NCBI GenBank assembly: GCA_026724425.1
Contig: JAIUCV010000018.1
Coordinates: 2,847,596 to 2,911,595 of the forward strand
DNA from: Erythrophleum ivorense
Lineage: Eukaryota; Streptophyta; Magnoliopsida; Fabales; Fabaceae
Direction: 5' to 3'
DNA: 64,000 bases
Shown here: piece by piece, positions 1 through 13,204 of the stretch
Position numbering within the stretch: the first letter of the stretch is position 1
Layout of the letters: the number at the start of each line of letters is the position of its first letter
Notes under the pieces: model-generated
The model's database searches: none
The model's input: the letters and a program-made list of their open reading frames with translations, nothing else
What the model was told of the DNA's origin: nothing
Position numbers and translations under genes: made by a program

Positions 1-888
1 AACAACTTGATACATTCTCTAACTCCATTCTATTCCTTTCTGACCATGCCAACTAATGATACTTCTAAAGGATCTTTAAGTGTTGATTCAACAAACTCTT
101 CATATACTACATTGGCAATTAAACACATAAAAGAACATTCTTCTGTCACTTCTTAATCAGTCACCTTTATGGTCAACTCTATTTTTTGCACATCAATCAA
201 TGTTCTTCTTGTGGCAAAGAAGGATTGGCCCAAAATGATCAGGATATCTTTATCTTTTTCATAATCTAGAACTATAAAATTTGCTAGAAAGCTTAACTTA
301 TCAAACGTCACTAAAATATCCTTAATGACTTCATTTGGATAAGTTAAAGATCTATCAGCTAGTTGCAAGGTAACGATTGCCAGTCTAGCCTCTCCTAACC
401 CAAGTTTCTTGAAAATTGATAGTGGCATTAGATTCACACAAGGTGCTTTCAGTAAAGTGTTTTTCAATGTTAAAAGGAATAGTGAAACTTCCTAGATCTT
501 TCATTTTTTAAGGCAATTTCTTCTGCAAGATAACACTACATTCTTGATTTAAAGCCACCGTCTCAAATTCTCCAAACTGCTTTTTATTTGACAGGATATC
601 TTTCATGAATTTAGCATAGCTTGGCATTTGTACCAAAGCTTTTGCAAATGAAATATTAATGTGGAGCTATTTAAATATCTCTAGAAACTTTTGATATTGT
701 TTATCTAAATTTTTCTTCTTAAAACATTGAGGAAATGGCAGTGGAGGAATAATCTTCTCTTAACTCCTCCCTTGATTCTTCTTCTTAACATAATCTTTCG
801 CTTTCTCAATATCTTCACCTTTTATCTGCAACAAGTTTCTCCTTTTCATTCTTGGCTTCTATCATGACTTCATCTTGTTTAGACTTAT
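1..888 (-). pseudogene. Athila/Tat gag-protease remnant, continues off the left edge
   Basis: Read on the minus strand, this is the junction between Gag and the aspartic protease of an Athila/Tat-type Ty3/gypsy element. The longest open piece, 153-467, contains the family phrase NLMPLSIFKKLGLGEA, then LQLADRSLTYP, FIVLDYEKDKD and RTLIDVQK, all typical of this lineage's protease. Upstream (467-760) are decayed matches to the Gag end, including FETVALNQECSVILQ. The block that should carry the catalytic Asp-Leu-Gly is missing: the text runs KAPCVNLMP where relatives have a D-L-G-A-S segment. Stops and frameshifts occur throughout. It probably belongs to the same element as the gag remnant at 13205-13885 and the LTR at 14165-15881, separated by later insertions and some loss of sequence. 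It cannot make a functional enzyme. Confidence 0.8.
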
Positions 889-990
889 TGTAACAACCAG
901 GAAAAAGAAAGAAGAAGAAAAGAAAAGAGAAAAGAAAATGGAAAGAAAAGAAAAGCTAAAAATTTTTGGAAGCTGAAAATTTTCTAAGTC

Positions 991-1234
991 TTCTCGCCAT
1001 AGCGAGAAGAGGCCTCGCCATAGCGAGAATGCCCTCTCACCTTATCAAAAATGTTTCTAACTATAGCGAGTGCGGGCATTCCATACAAAAATCAGGGAGT
1101 TGCTCGCCGTAGCGACGCCATAGCAAAGGCAGAGGTCTGGAACAGACCCGAGCTCCCCATAGCTGCACTATAGCGAAGGTCTGGAACAAACATGAGCTCG
1201 CCGTAGCGAGGGCAATGACTCGCTATAGCGAGAG
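991..1234. repeat. Dyad-repeat array in LTR 889-6705
   Basis: Copies of a 14-bp dyad with arms CTCGC/GCGAG and a variable central tetranucleotide. Examples are CTCGCCATAGCGAG near 993 and CTCGCTATAGCGAG near 1219. Spacers between copies are non-repetitive. The copies lie upstream of the TTTTAAAAG motif and the putative splice donor. Confidence 0.85.
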
Positions 1235-1557
1235 CGGTCCAGAAAAGTGAGAAAAAGAGAATTTGACTTTTAAAAGCTTCCAAATCTCTTCTTTCTTCTT
1301 CTAACCGACTCAAGCTCGCTTTAGGAGAGAGAAAAGGGCGGAGGAGAGAGAGAGAAGCTGAAGAGAAGAAGAAAGGACAAGAAAGGTAAGGATTCTCATG
1401 GCTTCCTCTTAGTATGTTGCCCTTCTCCCCTTTCCCCCTCTTTCCTACAGTTTAGATGGTAAAAATGGTTAGGTCTTGAGGTTGGTTTAGAAGAGAGAGA
1501 GTGGGAAATCACTCTTGAGAGAGGTTAGAAGTATATAGTCTTCTCTTTCTTGCTTTC

Positions 1558-4447
1558 TGTGACACTTTGACCTCGAGCTCATACCCAACGTGCTCTCTAG
1601 CTCATATGGCAATGCGGAACTCATAAGGGAGACACTTTCTCTACCTTATGCTTACTTTCTCTATGGCACTATGTGTGGGTAGAGCTCCACTTAGAAGTAA
1701 CATGGACCGGTTGAGCCCTCTCTCTGATTCCTCTTGCTCAATTACTCTTTTGAGACTTATTTCAATCCCTACTATATGCTTAGAACTCATGGAAAGCAAA
1801 AAGGGATTGGAGACATGCATTTTCGCTAGTGGCAGATTTTGCTTCTTTTCTGGGCTAACTTTGGAAATTCATAACTAAATGCAGAAAATTCGTATCTACA
1901 TGATCTGGGTCATTATAGAAATTTTGAGACGTCTAATTCATGCTAAAAATACTTAGAAGTCTCAATATCTCACTCATTCTGCGTTTGACATCGAAATAGT
2001 TCACTGGTCAGAGGGGCTTCTTTACTGTCACAGTTTACTGATATGGACTTTGAAAATGTCTAACTAATTCCACAAAAATCCAATGCTCATAAACTCTATC
2101 TCTATGGAAAGATGTGGATGTTAGCTAGAGGAGAAAAATATCTCCAGATCCGTTGACCTAGCCAATTTCCTGGAAACCGATGAAACAGTACCTCGGGTCT
2201 GGTTGGGTGTCTGATTCTGGGCAGGAACTTCGAAATTGCATAACTTCCTCTCTGAACCTCTAAATGAGGTGCTTCCAGTTCCTACAAGTCACTGTGACCA
2301 TCTAGTTTCTGTGTATAAAATTTCGTAGCCATTGGACTACGTTTGCCCCTCGGATGACATGATTTCTAAACTGACCAAATGAACAGTGATTTTCTGAAAT
2401 CCGAATTTCTGATGTCAACTTTGATAAATCATATAAAATGCTATAGACCTCTAAATGACATGAACTCTAGCTTCCCAGAAAGCTCTAAACATAATCTAGC
2501 AACATGTCAAATCTCATAGCTAGAAGAGGTCATATGGCTATTCTATGACATCATGTGCAAAAGGCCCTTTCTTGGCCAAAAGTGTGGCTAATGGGGTCCA
2601 ATCTTAAGTTTTCTACTTCTATGACTCCTTGAGCACATGAGAAAGCATCTTTAGGAGCTATCAATCATGCCTCAAGTGTCTAATAACTTAGATTGGGGAA
2701 ACCCACTATCCCATGCCCACTTATGCACCCATATATTCTAGGCTATCATGGATTCTTTCTCATTCAACCATACTCTTTCATTCATCATAAACCTCATTCT
2801 CATACATTCATCGTTAATACATACATTGTCTTACAATATTTATCATTGCTACATCATATACAACATTTACATCTTACATCTCATGTACAATGCATTACAA
2901 AACTTTACACTTTTCTTCATCTCTATCCCTAGCTTCATGCTTGTTGGTGGTTGCTCCCATCCCTAATCTCACTTGGGCCACTTGACATGGTTGGATGGTG
3001 GAGAGGGAGGGTGAGATTCATGGAATCTCAGTAGTTCAACTCTCATTCAAACATACATATATTGCATGCAACAAGTCTCATTATGTATGTATGGCATGTT
3101 AGCATATAAAACATGATGAAAACATTTAAAACATGTGAAATGGCCATGGATAACATTCAAGAGCTCGCTGAGTACTTGGATCGGCCTCACCCCTTCCCTT
3201 ATGGCTTTTGGATTTGCCTTTCCATACTTTAGAGGTACTTAGACTCACCCTTACTCTTTGGGAGTCAACCTCACTTTTGGGAGACCTGGCTCAACCAACT
3301 TAGGGCTTCGGCTCATCCTCACCTTGGCTATAGGGTTATTGGCTTTTCCATTTCCTCAAGCAAACCAACAATCATTTAAAACATCATCTCAATCATATCA
3401 CGTAATCATGCTAACACACTTCTCATAGCTCGTCTCATTCATCATACACACAAGCAAGACAATGTAACCACACAATTATGCATGAGAGAAAGTGGAGAGA
3501 ACTACCTTTGTTGGCTATTCTCAACTTGCTCTGTCAATTGTCTCCTCCCTTGTTGGATTTCACAACAACTCCTAGATGGGAGAGTTCCTCTTGAGTCTAA
3601 CCACACAAAAGCATGGAATTAATACCTTAATACTTGATTCTTAAGCTAGGGATCTCTTTCTAGCAACCCTACTAAGCATGTCAAGCTAGGGTTCTTTCTC
3701 TCACTAGGGTCCATTAGCTATCCTCTCTCTTTTCTCACCTCTCAAGCTCTTAAGAATGGGGAAAAGCAAGATAGAGAAGACTATCTACTTCTATTCTCTC
3801 TCAAGAATGGTTTCCCACTCTCTCTCCTCTGAACCAGACTCAAAACCTAACCATTTCTATCATCTAAACCGTAGGAAAGAGGGGAAAAGGGGAGAAGGGC
3901 AACTTACTAAGAGGAAGCCATGAAAATTCACACATTTCTTGTGCTTTCCTCTTCTCTTCAGCTTCTCTCTCTTTCCTCCGCCCTTTGCTCTCTCCTAAGA
4001 CGAGTTTGAGTCGGTTAGAAGAAGAAAGAAGAGATTTGGAAGCTTTTAAAAAGTCAAATTCTCTTTTTCTCGCTTTTCTGGACCACTCTCGCTATAGCGA
4101 GTTAGTGCCCTCGCTACGGCGAGCTCGTGTCTGTTCCAGACTTCTGCCTTCGCTATGGCGTCGCTACAGCGAGCAACTCCCTGGTCTCTATATGGAATGC
4201 CACACTCGCTATAGCTAAGAACAATTTCGCTACGGCGAGCAACTCACTAGTTTCTGTATGGAATGCCGCACTCGCTACAGCTAGGAACATACTCACTACG
4301 GTGAAGAGGCATTCTCGCTATGGCGATTCCATATCTCGCTATGGCGAGAAGACTTAGAAAATTCTCAGCTCTTCAAAAATTTTCCAGCTTCTCTTTTCCC
4401 TTTCCTTTTTTCATTTCTTCTCTCATGTCTTTTTCTGGGTTGTTACA
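1558..4447 (-). mobile_element. Solo LTR, Tekay family A, nested
   Basis: A complete LTR in reverse orientation, 2890 bp, flanked by the perfect 5-bp duplication CTTTC (1553-1557 and 4448-4452). Its left edge has decayed from TGTAACACC to TGTGACAC; its right edge is TTGTTACA. It splits the outer LTR, whose sequence resumes in register after the duplicate. With no internal region present it is a solo LTR, the usual product of recombination between the two LTRs of a full element. Many short open frames here are chance readings through the dyad array. Confidence 0.9.
4088..4349. repeat. Dyad-repeat array in solo LTR 1558-4447
   Basis: A perfect CTCGCTATAGCGAG lies at 4088-4101. It is followed by variants with centres TACG, TATG, TACA and TATA, ending with CTCGCTATGGCGAG near 4334. 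Arms are well kept and centres vary. Confidence 0.85.
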
Positions 4448-6705
4448 CTTTCCCCCTTTCTTAAGAGCTTAAGAGTTGAGAAAAGAGAGAGGATAGCTAA
4501 TGGACCTTAGTGTAAGAAAAAGACCTAGATTGAGAAGCTCAGTAGAGCTGATTAGAAGTAATCCCTAGTTTAAGAATCAAGTATTAAGGTATTAATTCCA
4601 TGCTTTTGTGTGGTTAGGCTCAAGAGAAGCTCTCCCATCTAGAAGTGGTAGTGAAATCCACAAGGGAGGAGTCAAGTGAAAGAGGAAGTAGTGAATAGCT
4701 AACAAGGTAGTTCTCTCCACTTTCTCTCATGCATAATTGTGTGTTTACATTATCTTGCTTGTGTGTATGAATGATATGAGCTATGAGAAGTGTGTTAGCA
4801 TGATGATATGTTATAAATTGAAATGATGATTTATGTGATTTGTTTTAGTTTGCTTGAGGAAATGGAAAAGCCAATAACCCTATAGCCAAGGTGAGGATGA
4901 GCCAAACCCCTAAGTGGTTGAGACAAGAGTAAAAGGTCTCCCAAAAGTGAGGTTGACTCCCAAAGAGTAAGGGTTGAGTCTAAGGACCTCTAAAGAGTGG
5001 GTAAGGCAAATCCAAAAGCCACAAGGGAGTGGGTGAGGTTAATCCAAGTACTCAGCAAGCTCTTAAAAGTTGTACGTGGCCTACTCACATGTTGAGAATG
5101 TTTTCCTTTATGCATGGCCAATTCATATGTTTCAAATGCTTTCATCATGGTTTTATATGCTAACATGCCATACATACATAATGAGACTTGTTGCATGCGA
5201 TATATGTATGATTGAATGAGAGTTGAACTACTGGAATTCTCCGAATCTCACCCTCCCTCTCCACCATCCAACCATGCCAGGTGGACCAAGTGAGGCTAGA
5301 GATGGGAACCATCACCAAGCATGAGGCTAGGGGAGACTAAAGAAGAGTGTAAAGAGCTTCTTGTAAATGTATTATATATGAGATAATAGTTGTAAAGTAA
5401 TGATGTATATGATGTAGCCTCTATGTATGTTGCAAGTTAATGCATGAATGATGAATGAATGAGAATGAGGCATATTTTGAATGAGAAAGTAAGTCTTGAA
5501 TGTGAAATGCTCCATGTTAGCATAGGTCATAAGAGTACATAAGTGGGTATGGGGTAGTGAGTTTCTCCGATCTAAGTTATTAGACACTTGAGGCATGATT
5601 GATAGCTCCTAGAGATGCTTTCTCATGTGCTCAAGGAGTCATAGAAGTAGAAAAACTAAGATTGGACCCTATGAACCCCACTTTTGGCCAAGAAAGGGCC
5701 TTCTTGCACATGATGTCATAGATCAGCCATATGACCTCTTCTTGTTATGAGATTTGACATGTAGCTAGATTATGTTTAGAGCTTTTTGGGAAGCTAGAGT
5801 TCATGTCATTTAGAGGTCTATAGCATTTTCTATGATTTTTCAAAGTTGACATCAGAAAATCAGATTTCAAAAAACACTGTTCATTTGGTCAGTTTGAGAA
5901 TCATGTCATCCGAGGGGCAAACGTAGTCCAATGGCTACGAGATTTTATACAAAGAAACTAGATGGTCACAGTGACTTGTAGGAACTAGAAGCACCTCATT
6001 TAGAGGTCTAGAGAGGAAGTTATGCAATTTCGAAGTTCCTGCCCAGAATCAGACACCCAACCAGACCCGAAGTACTTTTCCATAGGTTTCCGGGAAATTA
6101 GCTTAGTGAACTGATCTAGAGATATTTTTCTCCTCTAGCTAACATCCACATCTTTCCATATAGATATATTTTATGAGCATTGGATTTTTGTGGAATTAGT
6201 TAGACATTTTCAAAGTCCATATCAGTAAACTGTGACAGTAAAGAAGCCCCCTCTGACCAGTGAACGATTTTGATGTCAAACGCAGAGTATGTGAGATATT
6301 GAGACTTCTACTTATTTTTAGCATGAAGTAGACATCTTAAGATTTCTAGAATGACTCAGATTATGCAGTTATGATTTTTCTGCATTTAGTTATGAATTTC
6401 CAAACTTAGCCCAGAAATGAAGCAAAATCTGCCAAGAACGAAAATGCATGTCTCCAACCCCTTTTTGCTTTCCATGAGTTCAAAGCATATAGTTGGGATT
6501 GCAATAAGTCTCAATAGTGTAATTGAGCATGGGGAACCATAGAGAGAGCTCAACCGGTCCATGTTACTTCTAAGTGGATCTCTACCCATACAATATGCCA
6601 TAGAGAAAGAAGCATAAGGTAGAGTAAATTATCTCCCTTGTGAGTTCTGCAAGTGCAAAGAGTAAGAGGGCATGTTGGGTATGAGCTAGAGGTTAAGGTG
6701 TTACA

Positions 6706-9013
6706 CTAAGCATGACATACGAAAGGAATTTGTTAAGCATGTGAGATTTTAATGAATCATAAACTGGAACTTGGCTATGGAATGACGTGGATTAATGAAG
6801 CGAGCTGGAGAATTAGTGAGCTGGGAGAGTAAATAAAATGTGACTTTAGCGAGGAAAAGGAGGAGCTGAGGGGCACGTGATTGAAAAAGAATAAAAAAAG
6901 CACGAGCTGTGGTTCAGAAAAGAGGAAAGAAAAAAAAACGTAAAAAGAAAATTAAGGCTTGAGGAGGAGGCGGAGGGGACGTAAAGAAACGCGAGAACTC
7001 CAGGGAGCATTCTCTCGTTGAATCATCCATGGCTGCAGCTCAATTCATCAATTTTCCTCTAATTAAAATCTCTATGGCAGCTTGAATCATCCATGGTGGC
7101 TAACTGAAGCTTGGAAACTCCTAGATGCAAATTTGAGCTCCATATTTTCTCACCAAATTAGATAAACACTCTTTGCTCTATCTTTTAATTCCAGCATTAA
7201 ATCTTTTATTAATTTGACTAGGTCTAGCTGATTGATATAGGAACTTAATTACTGGAAATTATTGGATTGGTCTATTTTATGAATTGAATATAATTTGATT
7301 TTGGAATTTTAATTGTGATCATCACATGTTTGTAAAAATTCCAGAATTAGTGCTGTGCAAATCACTTTTAAATTCCTCTTGATTTTTGGCTAATTGATAC
7401 AATGGTAATTGGATTAAGTGGCTGGAACTTTTGTGCAATTAATTGTTTGAGGAATTAATTAATCTAATTGGCTAATTAGCATCTTAAGTGGATTGTGCAG
7501 TAGATTCTATTAATCAATTAAGATTGGTTGAAGTGTGTTCTTGTTCTCAATTCAATTAATTAGTTATTCAAGGTTTCTTGTGGTTGCAAATTCCTTGAAT
7601 AATTAATGAATTGAATCTTGGATGGTTATTCAAGAATCTTTATAGGGAATACACTAAAGAGCAAGGAATTAAATCCAAATTTGGTAAACTAAAAAGGGCA
7701 AGGATAATTGAATTTTAGGAAGTCCAATGCAAGGCTAGCTACCACATTTTCTTAACTGTTCACTTCATTTAGTTTTAAGTTTTTGATTTTTGTCAATTAA
7801 ATCTAGTTCAATTAAATTCTAGCATTTCAAACCCCCAAAATAAGTTCCAATTAGCAATACTTAGAATACCCTTTCATAAATAAATTGAGACACAAACTCC
7901 TTGGGAAATGACCTAGGTTGCACCATTAACTGTAAAATTTATTTTGTTACCTAGTTTTATTTGAGATTGCGCGACACAAATGTCAGAGCAGTTGCCTAAC
8001 ATGATATTCACTATAGAATTTGTTTTGATTCTTAATTGAAACTACATTTGCACAAGCATTCATAAAAATGATTAATGCAATCTTTTTTCTTTTCTTTTAT
8101 TGTAAATAGAGCCAAATATCTATCCCGCCTATATTTTATCCTTTGTTTTTGTTCTCTTTTTTAGCTTTTTATCTTTTCTTTTTAACCTTTTAGCAAAAAA
8201 AAAATCCCCATATTGTTTAGGATACTTTTGATTATTATATATTTAGGTAGGGTGGATAGATGTGCAATTTAAATCAATTTTGAACTAATTAACTTATTCT
8301 CTTTAAAGATGTTCCCAAAAAAAAAGAAGGTATAAAAAAAAGAGATGTCCAAAAAATAAGAAAGAGAAAATAAAATAAAATAAAATCTTTATGGAATAAA
8401 AAAAATGATAACAAAAAAAAGGGCATAAAAAAGTGGTAAAAGATGAATGAGGAAAATGAGAAAAGAAAGTTACTTTGATTTTCATTGAGCATGTATTTGT
8501 TTACAATAAATAAGACATTAAAACACACATCTATTCTATTCTATGTTCTTTTTTTTATTGCTCTTAATGATTTCAAATGTCAACTTTGTGTCTTTTGTTG
8601 CATCCTTAGATCTTTTGTTTACTATTTGTTTCGTACCTTTGTCCTATCACAACCTTAAGTAAAAGTCCTTTTGATTTATGTATTGCTTGTGACTTAGTGT
8701 AAATTGATAAGATATACAAGCCTATGGTAGTGATATTATGAAAGGTTGAATTTGAGAGAAACATTTAACCTAAACACTTGAGAGGATTGAAAGTAAACAT
8801 ATAACCAGTGAAGAGTTACACCTTTGATTCATTTTTTTTTATCAATTGGAATTGCCATGCCACTTGTTCTTCCTCGATTAGCAAGAAAGATTGCCTTTGA
8901 CTGTTGAATACCTAAAAAGCCTAAATTGTACTTAGCTTGGCAATTTTACATTTCAATTTTATTATTATTATTATTCTTCATCTTTTTGCATTTTGCCTAA
9001 GATTGCAAAAGCC
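6706..9013 (+). other. Gene-free, LTR-like and A-rich noncoding sequence
   Basis: No gene is visible. The part from 6706 to about 7985 looks like the downstream half of an LTR: around 7890 it has the motif CTCCTTGGGAAATGACC, which resembles the end region of Athila/Tat-type LTRs. The part from about 8050 to 9013 is AT-rich, with A- and T-runs around 8290-8470, like the noncoding zone upstream of the polypurine tract in this lineage. It leads directly into the polypurine tract at 9014, so it is probably the 3' internal region of the element whose LTR starts at 9030, possibly fused to a different LTR fragment. Confidence 0.45.
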
Positions 9014-9029
9014 TAAGTGTGGGGGAATT
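9014..9029 (+). other. Polypurine tract of an Athila/Tat-type element
   Basis: AAGTGTGGGGGAATT lies immediately before the LTR start TGATATTTTG. This G-run followed by TGATA is the usual plus-strand primer and 3' LTR junction in this lineage. Confidence 0.65.
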
Positions 9030-9271
9030 TGATATTTTGATATTATTATATTTGATATTCCTCATATTTAGTCTTATTAACAATTCATAATGGGTAATTT
9101 GATGACTTTGGGTTTATTTTATATTAAGTGGGCTAAATTTAAATTAATGGATTTAAAATACATTTTTATTATATTTATCCAATGAAGGCTCAATTATTTT
9201 TTAATTGTATTTTGTAGGTTAAAAGATTCCTAAAAGGATTAGGATAGAACAGTCCAAAAAGGATTTTGATA

Positions 9272-9569
9272 CTCCCTCCGGTCTCAAATATAAGTCACTT
9301 ATTGGAGAATTGTTTTGGTCCAAAATATAAGTCACTTCTTGAAATTATCTTGATCATTAAATAACTTTTTCCTTAAGTACCCCCAATTAAATAGAGAATC
9401 ATTAAAACTAATGCAATTTACTAAGAATAAAGGTAGACTCTTTAATTAAGGGTAAATATGGAAAAAAAATTTGTTTTAAGACAAATTTAATTAGTTAAAC
9501 TACCTTTAACCAATTTTCTTAATATCTGTAAAGTAGGTATTAGTGACTTATATTTGAGACCGGAGGGAG
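9272..9569. mobile_element. Stowaway-type MITE
   Basis: A 298-bp element with perfect terminal inverted repeats of about 23 bp beginning CTCCCTCCGGTCTCAAATAT. It is flanked on both sides by the dinucleotide TA (9270-9271 and 9570-9571). Size, TIR sequence and TA target are classic for Stowaway MITEs, which are mobilised by Tc1/mariner transposases. It has no coding capacity. Confidence 0.93.
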
Positions 9570-9976
9570 TATTATTTTATTGTTACTTCTAAAATGGTAG
9601 TGGATATTTTTGTAGAAAAAGGCAACATCTTCTATTTAAAGAGGAGAAGATGTCACCATAGAATACATTCTATCTTCTTTATCTCTCATCTTTGTTTTTA
9701 TCTTTTCCATGGCTTTCCAATTTTCTTGGTGATCAATCTAGAGTTTGAACCTGATAGAGAACTTGAATCTATATTTGTATAGAACTCTAGTTTGGATTTT
9801 GATTTCAGAAATATTTCATTTTTGTTAGCTTTGTTTATATGTAATTTTTATCATTCTGGTTAGATGATTCTTGTTACATGAATTTTCATTCATTTGATCT
9901 ATCTGAGAACACAATTTAATTCTTTCAGTTGATTAATCAAATAAATTCATTCTGAACCACAATAAGATTCTGCATG

Positions 9977-12805
9977 TGTAACAACCAGAAAAAAAAAAGA
10001 GAGAGAAAAAAGAAGAAGAAGAAGAAAAAAAAATTTTCTAAGTCTGCTAGCTATAGCCTGACTATAGCGAATGTACCTGTTCACTATAGTGAGAAATGGT
10101 CTAGCTATAGCGAGAGTACCTTCTCGCTATAGCAAAAATGCTTCTAACTATAGCGAGTGCAGGCACCCCATACAAAAACCAGGGCGTTGTTCACCGTAGC
10201 GTGTGTCATAGTAAAAACAAGGGTCTAGGACCGATACGTGCTCGCCGTAGCGAGGGTTATTCTTCGCTATAGCAAGAGTAAGTCCGAAAAAGCGTGAAAA
10301 AAGAGAATTTGACTTCTTAAAGTGCCCCAACTCATCCTTTCTCTCTAAACTGACTTAAGCTTCGTCCAAGCATAGAAAAAAAAAGCTTGAGAAAGAGAGG
10401 GAAACTAGGAGAAACTAAGAGAGAAGGAAGAAAAGCTAAGGAAGAAATGTGATAATCTTTAAAGTTCTTCATGCTCCTTCTTATTGATTTTATTCTTCTC
10501 CTTCTAAACTCCCTTTTCCATGGGTTGATGAGTAAGAAAGTTTTGTTCTGACCTAGAGGGAGCAAGAAACTCATGTATCTTCACTTCCTCCTCTTTGCTT
10601 TCCTTTTTGAGAGCTTGAGAGAGGAAGGATAGTTGGTGAACTTCTAGAGAGAGAAAGAATCCCTAGTTTCTTATATGCTTAGTAGAGTTTGCTATAGAGA
10701 AACCCCTAACATTGTGAATAAGTGTTCAGCTATGAGAAAGTAATTCCATGCTCTTGTGTGTCTAGGCTTAAGGGAAACACTCCCATCTAGTGGTGATTGT
10801 GAAATCAACAAGGGAGGAGACAAAGTGAAAAGGAAAGCTTGTGATTAGCCAATAAGGTAGCTTTCTCCATCTTCTCTCATGCATAGATCTGTGCTTTCAT
10901 TGTCTTGCATATGTGTATGTATGTTTTAAACTATGAAAAGTATGCTAGCATGATGATGCCTTATGTATTTCAATGATGTTTTATGTGATTGCTATGGTTT
11001 GCTTGAGTATGGAAAAGCCAATAACCCTCTAGCCATGGTGAGGATGAGCCAAGAACCCTAAGGTTGGTTGAGACAAAGTAAAGAGTCTCCCAAAAGTGAG
11101 GTTAACTCCCAAGAGTAAGGTTGAGTGTAAGGACCTCTTAAAGAATGGGTGAGGCAAGTCTAAAATCTACAAGGGGATGGGTGAGGCTAATCCACTTGCT
11201 TGCAAGCTTTTGTATGTTATGTATGGCCTACTCAAATGTTAAAAATGCTTTTCTTATGATTTCACATGCCAATATGCCCATGCATACATTTGTGAGACTT
11301 GTTTGCATGCTTTATGTATGATTGAATGAGAGATGAGCTATTGAGATTCTCGGAATCTCACTCCCCCTCTCCACCATCCTAACATGCTAGGTGGACCAAG
11401 TGAGACAAAAGATGGGAGCCACCAAACTCGAAGCTAGGGAAAACGGCAAGGGATATGTGAAAGAGCCATTTTGTAGTTAGATTAAGAGATGTAATCTAAT
11501 GATGTACATGTTGTAGGCACTTATGAATACTTGTAAATAGATATACTCATTGTATATATATGAGAATTAGAATTATAGTGCGTGATGTAGCAAGTTTCGG
11601 TATGAATAGTAAGATCTTGGCATTATGTACATGGTGTATGTGTTAGTATGGGAGAGTGAGTTTTGCAAATCTGGGTTGTTAGACATTTGAGCCATGTTTG
11701 ATAGCCTATATTGATGCTTTTCCATGTGCTCATAGAGCCTTAGAGGTAGGAGAAGCAAAGTTGAACCCTAATACCCTCTTGTAACATAAAAACTAGTCAC
11801 TTTGCCTCATTATGTTCAAGTCTAACCAAACGACCTCTTTTTGCCTTGAAATTTGGCATGTGACTAGATCTTGTCTAGAGATTTTTCGAAAGCAAAGATC
11901 AGGTCATTTGGAGGTTTGTGGAATTTTTTATGATTTTTTAAAGTTGGTATCAGAATTTCGGATTTGCATAATCACTGTTCATTTAGTCAGTTGTGAAATT
12001 ATGTCATCTGAGGGGCAAACATGGTCCAATGGCCATAAAATTTTATAAGCAAAAACTAAACAGTCACAGTGACTTGTAGCAACTAGAAGTACATCATTTG
12101 GAGGTCTAGAAAGAAAGATAAGCATTTTCGAAGTTTCTACCCAGTATCAGTCATCTTGCCTGACCCGAAGTACTGTTCCATCGATTTATGAGAGTTTAGC
12201 CTGATAAACTAATCTAGAGATATTTTTCCTCTCTAGCTAACACCCACATATTTCTATATTGGTATCATTTTCATGCATTGGATTTTTTTGGAATCAGTTA
12301 GACATTTTTGAAATTCATATCAGTAAACTGTGATAGTATCAGGACCCACTCCAACCTCCAGATGATTTCACATGTCAAACAGTTTATGTGTGGGATTTTA
12401 AGACTTCTACATCTTTTTAGTATGAAGTAGACATCCTGAGCTTTCCAAAATGACCAAGAGTGCATGTTTTTGATTTTTCTAGATTTAGTTGTGATTTTCC
12501 AAACTTTGCCCAGAAATGAGGCCAAGCCTGGCCGAAAATGAACATGCATGTTCCATATCTCCTTTTAGTTTCTATAGGCTAAAAGTTTGTTTTTGGGGTT
12601 GAAATGAGTTGTAATGGTGCAATTAAATATGAGGATGCATAGAATGAGCTCACACTGTCCATGTGACACTGAAGTGAATTTTTAACCATGTAGCAACTCT
12701 AAGGAAATGTATGAATCCAATAAGAAAGATCTCACTTTATTCTTCCTATATCTCATATGAGCATGTATGGCATGATGGGTATGAGCTAGAAATGAGGGTG
12801 TTACA
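9977..12805 (+). mobile_element. Solo LTR, Tekay family A
   Basis: Starts TGTAACAACCAG and ends GAGGGTGTTACA, 2829 bp, with the perfect target duplication GCATG at 9972-9976 and 12806-12810. It lies inside the Athila/Tat LTR 9030-13192 and is clearly younger than it. It shows the family layout: purine tract, dyad array, GTGAGG repeats, and the segment GGAATCTCACTCCCCC near 11353 followed by CTAGGTGGACC. The splice-donor position seen in relatives reads ATGTGATAA here, so it has decayed. Confidence 0.93.
10047..10276. repeat. Dyad-repeat array in solo LTR 9977-12805
   Basis: The same dyad family, more decayed than elsewhere. Centres TATA and CGTA occur with several arm substitutions, such as TAGCTATAGCGAG near 10092. 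Confidence 0.75.
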
Positions 12806-13204
12806 GCATGCATCTCTAATCAAGTGCAAAATAGTTGACCTTTATGTTATTGATAAAAGCGCAGTTGTATTCTGATTAACAATAAAAATCAATTAAAATC
12901 TTGAACAGTAGTTTATGAACATTAATAAAAAATAACCATAGGATTAGGGTTTTTTAGGTGACAAGGATAGGGAAATATTAGGAAAAGAATTTTGGATTGG
13001 TTACATTTCACTCTAATTGAATTTTGTTTCATTTTGTATTTGTTTCATTCATTGATTTACTATTCTATTTAATTAGTGCAATTTTATATTTGAACCCCAA
13101 TCATCACAATTTTATATTTTTGCATCCTAAATTAATTGATTTGATTAATAACTCCTCGAGTGATGACTTGGTAGGCATTATATTGCAAACCAGCAAAATT
13201 CACT

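Larger units (their letters stand above)
889..6705 (+). mobile_element. Tekay-type LTR (family A), interrupted by a nested solo LTR
   Basis: A long terminal repeat reading TGTAACAACCAG at its left end and AAGGTGTTACA at its right end, the same termini as the other family A LTRs here. After removing the nested insertion (1558-4452) about 2.9 kb remains, matching the 2.7-2.9 kb of its relatives. In order it carries a purine-rich tract, a dyad-repeat array (991-1234), a splice-donor-like AAGGTAAGG near 1385, GTGAGG-containing repeats (about 4880-5045), and a pyrimidine-rich stretch ending CCAG at 5280. The flanking pentamers (CTTAT before, CTAAG after) do not match, and the two flanks come from different elements. 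It may therefore be one end of a rearranged element and not a simple solo LTR. Confidence 0.8.
9030..13192 (+). mobile_element. Athila/Tat-type 3' LTR with nested MITE and solo LTR
   Basis: The LTR begins TGATATTTTG just after a polypurine tract and ends near GCAAACCA. Removing the nested solo LTR and its target copy (9977-12810) leaves about 1.33 kb. A TATTTAAAG box near 9635 precedes a likely transcribed region, and AACTCCTCGAGTGATGAC near 13150 resembles the conserved segment close to the end of LTRs in this group. The matching 5' LTR is not in the window, so the element is truncated on its left side. The right-hand boundary is placed by eye. Confidence 0.6.

Noticed and set aside
991..1234. 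Regularly spaced short palindromes resembling a CRISPR array
   Set aside because: Units are 14 bp, imperfect and irregularly spaced, lie in plant LTRs and recur at homologous places in every LTR copy. No cas genes are present.
8289..8528. Phe-rich minus-strand frame
   Set aside because: It is the reading of an A-rich noncoding stretch upstream of a polypurine tract, not a membrane protein.
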